A DNA stretch of 64,000 nt from Lycocorax pyrrhopterus obiensis (lineage: Eukaryota; Chordata; Aves; Passeriformes; Paradisaeidae): NCBI GenBank assembly GCA_014706295.1, contig JACSVZ010000002.1:58179617-58243616 (forward strand), given 5' to 3'. The first letter of the stretch is position 1, and each line of letters begins with the position of its first letter. Of the stretch, positions 33,958 through 47,760 are shown piece after piece. A program made the translations under genes and the position numbers. The notes below the pieces were generated by a model. It was given only the letters and a program-made list of their open reading frames with translations, did no database searches and was not told where the DNA came from.

Positions 33958-36900
33958 CCGTCCCCTGCAAAAAGCCAAAACTATTGGAGGAAAAAGAGGC
34001 TTTGTTTCCTTAATTTCATGGGAAACCCCACAGCTTCCAGTTCCCAAAACACAGTGAACGCGCAACATTGCCATTGTTGTGTGTTAGTATTCTTACTGGA
34101 GTGTAAATCCCAAGGGAATGAATTCCCCTATTGCAGGGGAACCTGGAAGACCAGCAGAAATTTCAGCTTTTTTCTCACTTCTTTCACAAGTCTGCCCATA
34201 TTTTGGTGTTGCAATAAAAATGGTGAAGCCTCTTTTGTCAGTATTAAGTATCCTGCCTTATGATGAAGGGATGATAAGACACCATCCTTTACAACCTCAA
34301 AAGGTAAATCAGTGTTCTTAAACCTGTAGCTTTGTCTTCTTATCCCTGTATCTACAGAAACCAAACGAGCAGCTCATGAGGCTGACTTCGAGGCAACAAA
34401 TATTGCAGAGGATTTGCTCTCCATTGTGACTGGTCCATACGTGATGGCAACATTCAACTTGAGTTGTCAAATCCAAGGAGAGGCTTTCTTAGTTTAAGGA
34501 CCTGGTTTTTCTGTTCGTAGTCTTTGCTGTAACTTTTGTTGATGACTCAGATGATGTTCAGTTATTGGTGAAACCTGCATGCATTTTTAAGGGGTACATG
34601 TAGGGATCACTCGGCTGTAATTTGCTCACTTGCATATCAAAAAGTTTGTAAGTTACTTGGCTTTAGTTTTAGGTGAGATTGAGTTTCAAGAAGGCAGACT
34701 TTCATTATTAAGAACCTAAAATTGTCATAGTACCATTATACTGGTATTATGATATATAATACTGAATTGAATTGAATATATTCAATACTGAATCTGTAGA
34801 AACAGCAATCAAATAATATCATCAACTGGCAATATCAACAAACCACTTAACTTCAATTAAGTTCTCCTCCCCAAATTCTACAACATTTAAAAAGACAAAA
34901 AAACCCCCTCATTCTTAAGGCTCATGCTAAATGCTTGATTTTCAGGTAATTGAACTAATCATTTATTGGTTCAGAAAACTGTTTTTCAGCCTGGGAATGA
35001 TGATCTTCTAAACTGGACCACTAACATGATTAGCCAAACAACTTCTGTGTAAAAACATAGCAAGTTTACTCTTCCCAATAAGCACATACACGAGATGATA
35101 TTTATACGTTTTGAAATAGCTCTATTCAAGCCAGCAGAGTGGTAGCAACATAAAACTAATGCAATTCAAAGCCCTCAGACCTTAGTTGCATTGTAAAAAT
35201 TGATGTGGATTCCTCCCTATCCTCACCCTGCTCCTGCAACCTTTTCTTCAGATAGGTACAGTGTTGGTCACAGGTGAGGCTACTGAGAACCTCACTACCT
35301 GAGTGACTGACTGACACCATCTCAATAGTAACTGTTTAGCCACATTTCCTAGTGCTGGGCCACCTGTCTGTAGAGAATGCTGGATGTTTTCTATCAGCTT
35401 TAACACATTTAGACAAACCCTTACTCCTCTTCAGTTAAAAAAATTTAATTTATTTGCACCACTCATCTTCTAAGTCTTTTTAATAAAAACCCTTTTGAGA
35501 CATTGCTTTACTTCATTTGGAAACCACAAAAGCTTTACTTGTCTTTCATTTCTTTGTAGTTCTGTGTACATGCTGAGATAAAACTAATTCTAGTTCTCTG
35601 AAAATTTCCCAGCGTGTCAAATCTTCTGTGGATAAGGTACGACTTAGGTCCTTCATGAGGAACTTCACTGATATTTAGATCTGTCCATATGCTTCCTGCA
35701 CTCAGGGCATCAGTCAAACAGGTATAGGAATCACACACAATTTACTCACCTAGGGCAATGAGATGTTTCTCTCCCCAAAAAGGCTCTCATGAGGGGACCT
35801 ACACTTTATGCAGATCTTCTGCTTAGAGGTAAACCTCCATCTACACCAGTAAGGATGAAATGTGATTTTCCTGACTATTTTGGAATTCTCTCTCTCAGAA
35901 GGAATGTCACATAACTGCTTCTTTCTGCCTGTGAAAGGGACCATTATGGACTGCAGTGCAATAGCCCAGGTAGCACCTATCTGTGTCAGCTTCAGAAAAA
36001 AGGTGGCATCTGGCTAGAACAGCTTTGCAACTATACTCATATATTTCATAGTAGAAAGAGAAAAGTCAGATACCTATAAGAAAAATGGTTAGAGGGCTAG
36101 AATGACTTCATGTGAGGAGAGACTAAAGGCATAGAGACTGTACAGTTTTAGGATGAGATAAATAAGAACAGACAGAGAAGATATAATAGTTGGTATTGGG
36201 ATGGTAAAGTATTCACTGAGAACCACTCCTTCTTATGCAGTTCAGAGCCAAGACACATATAGTAGAAGTCAACATGCAGGGAGAAGGTATTGCACTCCAC
36301 ATGTTTATTATGTGAAATTTATTGCCTCAAGATATCACCGTATCTACATTTCGGGAAAGCTTATAAAAAGAGATGAACATTCAGGTAAGTCCTATTCAGG
36401 TAAATGATGTCAGCATTTGTATTTATTTTCAAAGTCATAAATTAAGCTAACTTCCTCTGTGCTGGTTATTCCCTAACACTGCACACTCCAGCTAATGTGA
36501 TGTGTTAACATAATTTACTTCTGATCTTTATACACAAGAAAGCACTTCCACGTTCCAGGAATCCAAACTGGTTAAACTATTTTTTAAAAAGTATTTATTT
36601 GAAGGTTCAATCCGTTCTTGTCCCAATCCATTTTCAAGTGAAGTTCAGTAACTGACTGTACAATCACAAACCTTAGTGACATTTAGGAAGTCTTGTTTTA
36701 CAGTCTGGTTTCATATGGCTCTCTGTGGTTATTCAGAGAGATATGCTAAGTTTTAACTAACCCAAATGGAACTGTTGATACCTGAAACTCGCCCAGCATC
36801 AAATTTAGATTTGTTTCCTAGTTCTAAGTGTCTGCCTTTACTCAATCAGTTTTTTTCCAGCTGTCTTGTATATAAGTATTTTCAAACAGTTGAAAACAGG

Positions 36901-38985
36901 TTTCTGCCTGGTTTTAGCACAGCTTGTTCAAAGCTTCCCAAAGCAATTAATTACTAGTCTTTGATATTTAAAAAGTTCCTCATACAGGATGTGTCATACC
37001 TCGCATCCATAATGTGCTTTCATCCAGGAGATGTGATGGATTTTACAATGTCTGAATCTTCATACTGGAAGCTGGAAATGATTTTTAGCCTCCTTTTTCT
37101 CATATTTGATCTAGTTTTGACCAACATTTTACTAGAAAAGCAAAAGGGAATTTGGCAAATGTTTTCCTTTCTGTCAATCTGAGACATATGAATAGAATAC
37201 ATATAAAGAATATAGATGCAAAAAAAATAAAGATATTGTAGGCAGAAAATTATACAATTAGTAGTGCCACTTAGGCAACTTGTAAAGCTGAGATTTCCAA
37301 GTGCAAGTTTCTTTTAATTTGCCTGGCACTGAGCCACAGAAGATGAAATATTTTTAAAAGTTCTTACACAGGATCCACCAAACAAATGCAATACTCAGTG
37401 ATACTACCTACTTTTGAAAATCCTAGGTGTTAATTGCTGCAGTGTTGATGTGGTGATTTCAGTTTGTTCCAACATCAGCTTTGAATATGTTTTTTCATTA
37501 TGACAGAGTCCTATTTTTGAATGCCACGTGTTTATTTGTTGGGGGATGGAGGATAATTTTCAACATTCACGCTTAAAATCCAGGCAAGGTCTGTGGATGG
37601 AACATCAAGACTATTACAAACTATCGTTATCATTAACATATTTTCAGTTGAGAATATGGAATAAAAACCAAAAGTCAGAAATTGATAGCCAGTATTTGTC
37701 ATCTGAGAGCAAGCAATTCAGTAAACTAATTATCTGGTATCCTAAGTAGGGAAAACACCATCATTAATGAACATACCTGATGAAGCTGTATTTAAAGTTT
37801 CCCATATGCCACAAATTAGGGCTGTCACACTAAGACAATACTGGTTCCGCATTGAACTGCTGATACTTCCACTGTAATCGTCTTAGATTCTAAAAGACAT
37901 GCAGAAGAAAAAGGTGGAGGAAAAAGAGTAACATCTATTATGTTCTTGCTAAAATTCATATGAAGGGCTACACAGAATCCACTAGTGTAGGAGGTAGGTA
38001 GGAGATAAAGTAAACAATTAACTATACCATCATAAATAGCAGATTTTTTGTAAAGGAGGAGCTGTGAAGCAGAATAACTAATATAAAACTGCTCAACTAT
38101 ATGAAAAAAAAATTTATTATCTCTTGGCATTGAGGAATACATCGTCAGTAAGGTTTTATTCTTCCCTGCAAAAAACTACATGCAAACTCTTTTGTAATCA
38201 TCAGCTTTTGTAATCATAGCAGATGGCATAGCTATAATTTTTCAAGATTTATGATGTCTTAATTTAGTCATTAACCCTGTAATAATTTTACTGTTAGTAG
38301 TTAACAAACAAAAAGTAGTCACTAGATTTTCATACTACAGAATTTAAAAATAAGCTAATTCCACACTGAATTTACACTGGCAAATAATAACCATGGTTAT
38401 TAGCAAGTCTAAATTTCATAAATCTTTACGTATTTACATAAAGAAAAAAAATTAAATATAAATGAAATACAAATGCAAGTGTATTAATGACTTGTTCTTG
38501 CCAAATGCCAATTCTCCCCATCCACTAAAAAAGTAACACAAATATTAGGAAAGCTATATACCTGAAGGTTAGAAAGAGTCAAAGAAGCAGAAGAATTGTA
38601 CCAAACATTGCAGTTCCAAAACACAGATAGTCCGGACCAGTGTATCACCAATAAATGGTTGTGTGTGTAAATAGATGAGAAACTCTTAACAGTAACAAAG
38701 AAAGGGTACAAGGTACTCTTTACCAGTTGCTGTACAGGCATGACTAAAATGAAACTAAAAAGAAATGCCCAAAGGTGTAGAAGACTATGCTTCAAGAATA
38801 TTGTTACAAAATTGCAACAGACACAACTTATTTTGCTTAGAGGAGTTTTGGCACATTTTAAAGGACCACTTATGTGAGTGTCACATGCAAGTAATTTCAA
38901 AAACATGGAGCAAAGCACATTCTTCCACAGGCAAGATGTCATCTAGATTGTGTCCTAGAAAAATCTGAAGCCTGTACAGAGGAGC
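33958..38985. other. Non-coding stretch, no gene recognised
   Basis: AT-rich DNA. A 45-codon plus-strand frame at 34,360-34,497 follows a fair acceptor (CTGTATCTACAG) but has no known similarity. Two minus-strand frames at 35,535-35,944 also match nothing I know. No repeat family was recognised. Confidence 0.5.
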
Positions 38986-39305
38986 CATAGAATCACAGAA
39001 TGATTTGGGTTGGAAGGGACGTTAAAAATCGTCTCATTCGAACCTCCCTGCCACGGGCAGGGACACCTTGCACTACATCAGGAGTCCCATCTTGGACTGG
39101 CTTTGAACACTTCCAGGGATGGGACACCTGCAACTTCTCTGGGCAACCTGTGCCTCACCATCCTCCAAATTAATTTTTCTTCCTAATATCTAATCTAAAC
39201 CTACTCTCTTTCAGCTTCAAGCCATACCCTCCTGTCCTGTCACTACATACTCTTGTAGTCTCTCTCCATCTTTCTTGTTGGCTCCCTTTAGGTACCGGAA
39301 GCTCA
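38986..39305 (-). mobile_element. CR1 LINE 3' end fragment
   Basis: It begins with the inverted CR1 terminus CATAGAATCACAGAATGATT, goes on with GGGTTGGAAGGGACGTTAAA and CCCTGCCACGGGCAGGGACA, and has CTCTGGGCAACCTGTGCCTC in the middle and a CTTTAGGTACCGGAAG end. This is a standard 5'-truncated CR1 copy of about 320 bp. It includes the last codons of ORF2 and the 3' untranslated end in minus orientation. Confidence 0.9.
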
Positions 39306-42300
39306 CAGATTGTTCTGTCCTTTCTTTTCTAAAAGTACAAAATGTCAGAGGTGATCTAGTAGCTCAGTGAATCAGAGAGCAGCACAGAGTACAAACTGTT
39401 CTGAAGAGTTACATAAAGAGTTGCAAAGGATATATTTGGTCTCCATGAATTCGCCTCAGTGATTAAAATATTACCTGCTGCAGACTGGAAGAAAAAAATA
39501 TCATGAGAAATTATAACTCCTTGTTAAGGGATGAACTGATGAACTTTGCATAGGCAATGAAGAGGCATATGCAATCGTACTAGCTATGTCACCAGCTGTG
39601 GAACTTGTTCCTCTCTGTAAGCCTCTCACAACTTGATTTGATCAGAAATGGAAAGTCTCATCACCTTGCAAGTCTGGATCACAGGATCTAGTTTTCAAAT
39701 TCTGTTTAGTGGAAAAGGGACAGAAAGAGAGATAATTTCCCTCTTTTGCTATTTCGAAGTCAGTTTACTGTATGCATATTTTTGAGTCAATATGATGTAA
39801 ACACAGTCAGCTGAACAAAGAGAATCCTTCATATCCCAAGCAGGCAAGAAAATGGAAACAGATGAAACACGAAAGGTATAATATCTGAATGGTCCAAGAC
39901 ACTTGAGACCCAACAACACCCTCAAGACCTAATCATTAACAAATTACTCCTTATGAACATTGCCCCCTTACATTACCGAGAAGAAAGAAACCTTCCTGGG
40001 GCTATGTTATCTAGAAAAAATAAGAGCTCCCAACCAACAGACAGCACACAAGCACCAGGTTATTAATTTGTTAATCAGTTCAGCACTGATACTGTAATGT
40101 GGTGCTATTTCCTTAGTGTATTTTTTAATACATCCATTATTCACTTCATAAGTATATAAGGTCTCATGTTAAACTGCTATTCTTTTTATAATGAGAATAA
40201 CGAACACTGAAAACTTTTTGGAAAGGAAGTCAGACCTTGCTGAAGGAAAGTCTTACTTCTTAACTAATGGATATATAATGTTTCCTACTCAGTGTGCTCC
40301 AAAACAATTCTGAAAAAGAAATCTCTGTAAGGTGCAGTAGATATGAGGTAAAAGATCAGGCTTTGTTTTGGGATTTTTCTAGGTTTCATATCTTTGAGCT
40401 TTCATTTTTATTATTGTCTGTGAATTGCTTGGAAGGAAGCATGGACTGCAAGAGTTTAAAGTTACACAAAAACAAATATGTAAATACACAATTCCAGTAT
40501 AACCTGAAGATTACAAAGATGTTCTCCAGTTTGGTCTCTCTTGTTAAGATTGCACTTTCTTATACACCTAATTGACAAAAATTTCATAACAATATTTTTT
40601 AGCTTTTCATGTATCAAGGTAAAAAAATCTAAGACTTTTAAAGCTAGCTGAAAAAACCACTAAAATCTACTGTAGACAGCTGGGCACACTCAGACAGAGC
40701 ACTAGCCAAAACAAGAGATTTTCAAAACTGAGCATCGAGATTTTGAACAGGTCATCAGCAGCTGTAAATCCTTGGAAATAATTTGCACCAACTAAAAGCT
40801 GAATTGGAAACATTGTTCAGTTCACGTTTAAAACCTTTCCCTCTGTCTTTGGGTTATGAAGCAAAGCACAAACTCTAAGCAGCAAAGCAAAACTCTGATC
40901 AGCAAAGTACCCTGTTCTTCACATTATGAGCTTCTGATATCGATGGCTTCCATTGGTTTCCATCCAGAAATACAGCTCAGGATACGTCCATGTAAAACAT
41001 ATCCTCTCATTTGTCAGTCAGAATTCCAATGCTCAGGACTATTAGGAATGAAAGATACCCAGTCTGTGGGAGAAAGTTGAGAATTTGCAAACAAGATGCA
41101 TGTTGAAAGTTTCACTGGGACATAGTTGCAGACTTAGCAATAAATCACACTTTCTGAAAAAAGATCCCTTTCATCTTAAGTTGCTTAATGTCTGTAGAGC
41201 AATTTGAGGTGATAAGACTGCAATACCTTGCAAGAAAAATAAAAGCTATTTCTATTTTCCTCATTACTATGAACTTAGAGCTTTTATTTTACTTCCCTTC
41301 TGTGGCTCTTTGTGTCCTTTAATTGTCTTTGTCTCTCACTGTCTTTGCCTACTTAAGATTGTAACATCTTCAAGACAGGTACCACTACTTAACACTCTGC
41401 AGCTTCATTGCTTAACACTCTGTGGTCCTGACAGCTACCAAGAATCTCAAAAGTTACACATATTCTATAATGTCAAGACTAATTCTCCAAGCAGTTTCTG
41501 TTTAAAATAGATACAAGGATTATTTTTCAACTAATGTAAAATACTTGCTGGTCTCTACCACGGATACAGAAACAAAATATTTTGCATTAATCTGTAATTG
41601 TAAAGCCCAAATTTTATCTGATGAGTATAAACTGCATTTGTCTTATGGATCATACTCAGGTAAATTGCTTTTAAGTATAGGTAGACAGACAGGTAGCTTC
41701 TATATACAGTGGGAAAGATCACAGCATGGCTCTTCTGCTGGTTTCACTATTTCCGAAACTCAAAAAGAATGTGAATATTTAAGAGGACGGGTGCTTTGGG
41801 TTTTAGCGCTTGCTACTCCAAGAGCAGCAGTTACTTCTCCACACCAAATTTTTCTCCCCATAGTAGTGAGAACACCGCATTCAGCTCTTCAGGAAGTTTG
41901 TACAGGTTTCCATTTCATCTCTGGCCTTTCCCTTACCCGTAACAAGGGCAATCAGGCCCCAGTCATGTAGTAGTCCAGCAGTCTTCACTCTGAAATGCTT
42001 GCCTTTGATAGCACTGCAGTTTTTTGCCAGCCTTTCAACTCATTAGTTTTCTTCCACATTTGCTGTCATATCTCAATACCCATAGGTGCAATGACTTATG
42101 CTGGCACATGTCTGCAGGGACTGTCAGGTGCTGAAGCCTTTGAAATAGGTCTCCCCATCCTTGAGGAGGACTTGCTGTCCATGAGTGAACATAATTTTAT
42201 GAGGACTCTGACTGCGAGTATCTCCTGAAAGCATTAAAATTGAAATAATGTTTCCCTTTCATGTTTAAAGTTTTGGCTTTTGGCAGTTTAAGTATTTGAA

Positions 42301-43064
42301 CCAATCCAGATGTTAAATATTCTCTAAGGGAAATAACCATGTTACCTTTGGATCTGGATTTTCTGTGAGAAAACATTTTACTGGATCAAGACCATAAAGA
42401 GGGAGTTAAAGCTGAACTGCAAATATGAAATATGCAGTACAGATGCAAATAGTGTTCTAATTCTCAGACAGACTTTGTAATCATGTTAATGATTTGACAG
42501 TGTTGTTCTAACAAGGCTGATTCTGGGTTTGTGTGCAATTGCAGGGCATATTTTACTCAATTCTAACACTTCATAGATAACTTCTGCTCATAGAAAATTA
42601 TAGAAATTCTGACCTTTATTAAATTGTGCCTTGAACAACATACATAAATGTGACCCAGGAGGAAGATATTAATGAGTAGTCTTCTTACTACAGGTAATTT
42701 CTAGAAAGTAACAAAGGAGTCAAGTAACAAAGAAAATTCTCAGACATACAACATACCTAACTTAGAGGTAGGTAAAGCTATAATGTGACCACACTACATC
42801 TGAAATAGTTTCATATGGTGTTGTATACCAACACAAATTTCTTAAATGATATTTGTTTTCGTTTTCTAAATAAGCCTTCCTTCCTACATTGTTGATGATT
42901 CCTCTTTTTTATAGCTCCATAAACAAAGCCTGGAAAAAAGGTAAATAAAACTAACCAATTAATTTCATTCCAGATTTTTCCTAAAACAAATCTAATTTGG
43001 GGGTAGCTATACCATTTGCACATATCTGTGAATTTAAGTGAAAGCTTACAGTTGAAATGAGGAG
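39306..43064. other. Non-coding stretch, no gene recognised
   Basis: AT-rich, no frame with known similarity; the plus-strand frame at 41,545-41,970 (141 residues) has no recognisable domain and no codon bias that I can judge. No repeat family was recognised. Confidence 0.55.
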
Positions 43065-43185
43065 TAGAATCAAAGAATCAAAGAATCAGTGCATTACCAT
43101 GGTTGGAAGCTACCTCTGGATACTCTCTGGTCCAAACTTCTAGTTCAAACTTGATCAGCTACAGCAGGTTACTGAGGACCAAGTA
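43065..43185 (-). mobile_element. CR1 LINE 3' end fragment, diverged
   Basis: Three copies of an eight-base unit (AGAATCAA type) at 43,066-43,086, the inverted terminal repeats of CR1, lead into ATGGTTGGAAGCTACCTCTG and then CTGGTCCAAACTTCTAGTTC. The copy is old and only about 120 bp long. Confidence 0.7.
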
Positions 43186-46136
43186 CATAATCACATTGTT
43201 TGATAACTTAACTGTATAGCTGTAGTTACTTGAAAGTCTTGGTTGACAACAGACCAGAATTTACAGCTAAAAAGCAGAGCTTTTCTAGAAAGTAAAATCC
43301 TGAAATGAAAACATGGATACTGAAAATAGGAATTTGTTTTACTTTTAATAGTCACCACAGTTCTTAAATAGAATACATGAATGTTCAAGAAGTACTAACT
43401 GGAAAGCACGAAGTAAATAGTCAACATTCCTTGCATTTTAAAATTGGGTTTCCATATTAAAATCAGCTTTTATTGTGGCCATGATTTTGTTTCACCGAAC
43501 ATGAGGGAAGCTTCAAGCTGCAAACAGAAGAGAATCTGTATTTATTTTCATAGCTGGATTATTATACTCACATCCATATATTTGCTGACAACTGAAGTAA
43601 CAGGTAATTCTCACCACAGAATCCATAGGCTAAATTAATCTTTTAATCCACAAGGTATTGCCCTTCTTTAATTGGATCACATTTATGCACATTTTCTATG
43701 TCAAAAACCAAGGACTGTGTTGTATTTTGCAGCAGGTATACCCAGGCTATGGCAATAGCAGGAGTGCTGTACTTGTGCACAGAGCTGCCTACAAGCACTC
43801 TCCATGCACCATTGAAAGAGCAAGCATTGCTTACAGCAGCTGTTCAATACAGCCATGGAGGAGCAGGAAGACTGTTTCTAATTTAAAAGACTGGAAATTT
43901 GGAGCTATAAACAATAAACGCAACAAATCTGGCCAACTCCTTGATTAAGAGAGGCTATGTAATTTAGACAGAATATACACTTGGACCAGTTGCTAGTTAG
44001 AAAGGGAGGATTCATCCCATTCCAATTTAATTTTTGTACTAATCTTAAGTAATAGCAGCCATCTGAGATGAGAATATACAGACAATCTTCCATTCTCTTC
44101 AGTGAACAATATATGTAGATTCTAAATAAGAAGGCCTCAAAATAACCTTGTTTTGAATGTGTTCTATGTTTTGATACAGGGAGCTGACTTCATATACTGC
44201 TAAAAGAAGGCTAATCTGATTTCCATCGCAGCACAAAAACTATATCAGGCTGGAGCCACCTCAGACTCTAATGATACCCTGGAACATCCACATTTACTGT
44301 AAAATTTGTTTTCACCTACAGCAGAATAATTTTATGCTGTCACAGTTCTACTGGAAAAAGGAAAAAAATAAAAAGGACTGCAAGTGCAGCCATATGAAAT
44401 CATGCTACTTAGGGAGAAACAGGATGGAAACCTCTAGAGATGTAGCTGGAAGTGTAGACGTTTGTATTATAAGAAAATGAATTGAATCTTTTCTCATACA
44501 GCCTGCTCTTCACCTTACTCAAATTAAGTCGGCTTGTTCTGAGGGTCTGGGCCAAATTATCAAAATGCAATTTGGTCTTTTGCATACTCTTCTTTGCTGA
44601 TCACCTCCTATAAATAAACTCAATAAAAAGCGTTACCTCTTGCCTACAATTAGAATTTTATTTCACTAGTTTTTCAATTCACATTTCACCTCCTGTTTTG
44701 CAAGGAGATTCATTGTGTATTTAAAGAAAAAAGAGAGACACAGAATACATACGTGTCTGGCACTGCTTTGCTTCCAGCAATAAAAACAATAACTATAGTT
44801 CTCCGTTACACATTACAACAGGAGTGTAATCATCACATCATTTCATTATTCCATATCCACTGATGTCTGATTAAGAATGATTTTACCCAGTCTATGATTC
44901 CAACATTGATTTAGTTCATAAGAATTTGTTCTTGTTTGCATGTTTGTTTAAACAGAACAACAGCATGGTAAAGCTTATCTTTGCAACATTGGTTCAAGAG
45001 AACAATGATCTTGGAGGTAATGCACTATCTATCTAACTTGGTTATACTGCAGAGAGCAATAAAAAGCAGGTAGTTGTTTGAGTCTGATGAAGGAGGTAAT
45101 ATATTGAAATAACAGTTCTTTTGTTTCCTTACTTCCCTGCTAATTCAATTAGAATGTAAACCTCCCCATGAAGTAAACTAGCATAGGCTCCAGTGCCAAC
45201 AGCAAGTCTGGCTTTTTGAAAACATCACGTTATCAGACATACGGAAGAACTGAGTATTTCAAACAAGGATTCAATCAAATGGGATGTTGCTATCCTTATC
45301 TGTAGAACTAAAGATACTTAAATGATTCAATTTTGCTGAAGGTTTAATCCTTTTGGAATTAGTTTTTATACTGAGATAAGGACCTTATTTCTTTTCGAAC
45401 TTTGTGCTACAAGAAAACACCTAAGTTTGTTACTCACCTAGGAAGTATTGATTTTCTTCTCTTTTTAACAAGTTTCATTATAACCACAAAGCTGTCCTTT
45501 GCATTTTAATAAAACCCATTGGAAATGTTATTGTGGCAATGCTGTTGTACCACTACGCATAAGAATTTTCCTGTGCTATTGTTCTGAACCTCTGGGATTA
45601 ATAGGTCAGCTACAAACATTTGTTGTTCAACCCCCACATTCCTTAAAGTGGCTAAATAACTATGGGATACTGTCTGCTCATGTGCTGGAGTTAAGTGCAT
45701 TCAGAAAGCCCGGAAGGTTGACAATGGACGAATGTATGAGCATGTCTCCTTTTGGGAGCAAAACTAAACAACTCAAGTAGACTCAAGTTCAGAGGGATCA
45801 GAGATCACCACTTTGTAGCTACATAACCGGAAAAACATCTTTATCATGCAGTAAACATAAAGTATTTTCATACAATCAAGTTCTTCAGTAATTTAAAAAT
45901 ACTTTTGTCCCTTAGATAAGGGAAAGCTAAAGCAGAAACTGCTTTTCAGGATCATACATTCATTGTGAGACTTTTGTATAATCTTCCTGCAACCTACTGA
46001 GCCAATTCTAACTTCATTGACATTGTAAGCTTCTATAAATTGCAATATTTTCCCTTTCTTCCTTACTATATTTTTCCATTGCTGTTACATTGTTGCCATA
46101 GTCTTATATTCCATAATGTGATGGCATGTACTGCAT
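43186..46136. other. Non-coding stretch, no gene recognised
   Basis: AT-rich DNA without recognised genes or repeats. Confidence 0.55.
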
Positions 46137-46180
46137 TCTTTATTACCTCTTTATTACCTCTTTATTACCTCTTTATTACC
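46137..46180. repeat. Perfect 11-bp tandem repeat, four copies
   Basis: TCTTTATTACC is repeated four times without any mismatch. Perfect copies indicate a recent expansion, and the length is likely to vary between individuals. No gene touches it. Confidence 0.95.
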
Positions 46181-47578
46181 AATGGGTTTGATTTTGATTT
46201 CTGTAGTTGCTTTTAACTTGGGCTGTTTCTGTTGCTCTTCTAATACGGCAATGTTCTTTGTCTGTGTATTAACTATGATAATGTCATCACTTACACCTAT
46301 ACACTTGCAATGCAACCAAACATTCCCCATTCCTTACAGGTTGCTGAATCTTTTGCCTAGAAAATTTTGTTCTAAAGTAGAGAGACAGCAATTTCTGATA
46401 AGGGTACATATGTCTGTGTCCTCTTCATCTGTTCTGACTTAATATCTACCCCTCTAATACTCTCAGGAAACCACAAAGGTGGTCCATTCTGAAGACTGGC
46501 CTGCCTACAGTTTAGTTAGTGGTGTGGTAATATAGTGAGAAAGCTAGAGCAAAAAGACATTATTCTAGAACACCTAAGTATCACTCAACCAAAAAATCTC
46601 CATGATTTTTATTGACTGATACAGTCAGACACATTTTAATCCTGCAATTGCTCTAAGTTACTAATGCCTTACATCTTTTTTCCCAACTTTACCCTGTAAA
46701 ATGCTGTGTTTTAATAGATGCCAAGTAGTAGAATGTTTTTCTAAAGTCAGATGAAATTGAGATAACTCATTAGTTAACAGAACTGATCTTTAAGACAGAT
46801 CTTACCCTAAACTTATGATTCCCGCATTCAGCCTTTGACAGTGAATTAAAAAAAATGAAATCTTTTCCTGTTTCTGGAAAATCAGGATGTGATTCGTAAA
46901 CAAAAGTGCAACATTTCCACTCCCCATGTGATAGCTAAGAACTATACTTGGGCTCTTCAGTCTCACATAAAATGAACAGAACCCAAAGCCAAACATCGTG
47001 CTTGGATCCATATACTCAGCAAGCCACTGAAAACCTTTCCAGAACATAATGCTGTTCCTTGCAGACTCTATGACAAAATTAAAGTTGATCTATACAGCAG
47101 TTTTGCTGTCCCCATGCAGCAGTCTGAGTACAGGATTTAAAGCTTATTTTACAGCTACTCCTGCCCAACTACGAACTGAAAAAATAAAACAGCTGTTCTG
47201 TAGCATTTTCTAAAAGAGAATAGTTTCCAAAGCAAAGATATTGTAAACTCCCTGAGAACAGTGAAATATAGTCAAATTACATTTGGATCCAGCTTTTCCA
47301 TTACAAATCCCATAGGAAATTATAGTTTGCAGATGGAAACTAAATGTTTCAATGAGATGTGATCTAAGTGGTCCAGTGAGAGATTTTTATGAAAAGAGCA
47401 ACTAAAAAAAATAACAAAAATATTATTGATTTTCTCTTAATTCCTGTTTCTCTATCACACTCATTCAAAGTCTTACTCTAATTCATAAAGCAACCATTAC
47501 TTTCCAGGGATGTTTTAATTACTATTTTACAAAAGAAATGCAGTATTTTTTCATTAACGTGATATCCTCAGGACATAC
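46181..47578. other. Non-coding stretch, no gene recognised
   Basis: AT-rich. If the exon at 47,579-47,760 is real, this would be the intron following it on the minus strand. Confidence 0.5.
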
Positions 47579-47760
47579 CAAATAATATGTTTCATTTAAT
47601 GAATGAAAATCCACATGTGGAATGGATCTTTTTAAAGATTGCTCTACTGCTGTCTTCACAGATTCAGAGAAATCATCTGTTGTTGGAGAAGTCACTGCGC
47701 ACACCCCGTCATAGTAGTCAGCCAAGTCATGTGCTAGAATCCCAATCAGGTTATCAAGCA
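47579..47760 (-). CDS. Candidate internal coding exon, gene not recognised
   Basis: On the minus strand a pyrimidine-containing ATTTTTAATGCAAG acceptor is followed by a 182-bp open segment and a strong donor (TTG then GTATGT). The reading frame enters with two bases of a split codon and leaves after exactly 60 whole codons. The peptide begins LDNLIGILAHDLADYYDGVC, and later has SPTTDDFSESVKTAVEQSL and HVDFHSLNETYYL. It is mixed in composition, with heptad-like helices and few rare residues, unlike the low-complexity frames elsewhere. I do not recognise the family. No partner exon could be assigned, so it may be one exon of a gene with long introns, or chance. The open frame itself runs a little beyond both splice sites. 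Confidence 0.4.

Noticed and set aside
33661..34263. Longest open frame of the window, 200 residues, plus strand
   Set aside because: It runs through the CA/C-rich microsatellite at 33,911-33,957, has no recognisable domain and no splice or promoter context.
34358..34497. Possible terminal exon after a CTGTATCTACAG acceptor, 45 codons and a stop
   Set aside because: No similarity, no partner exon, and one acceptor-like site per few hundred bases is expected by chance.
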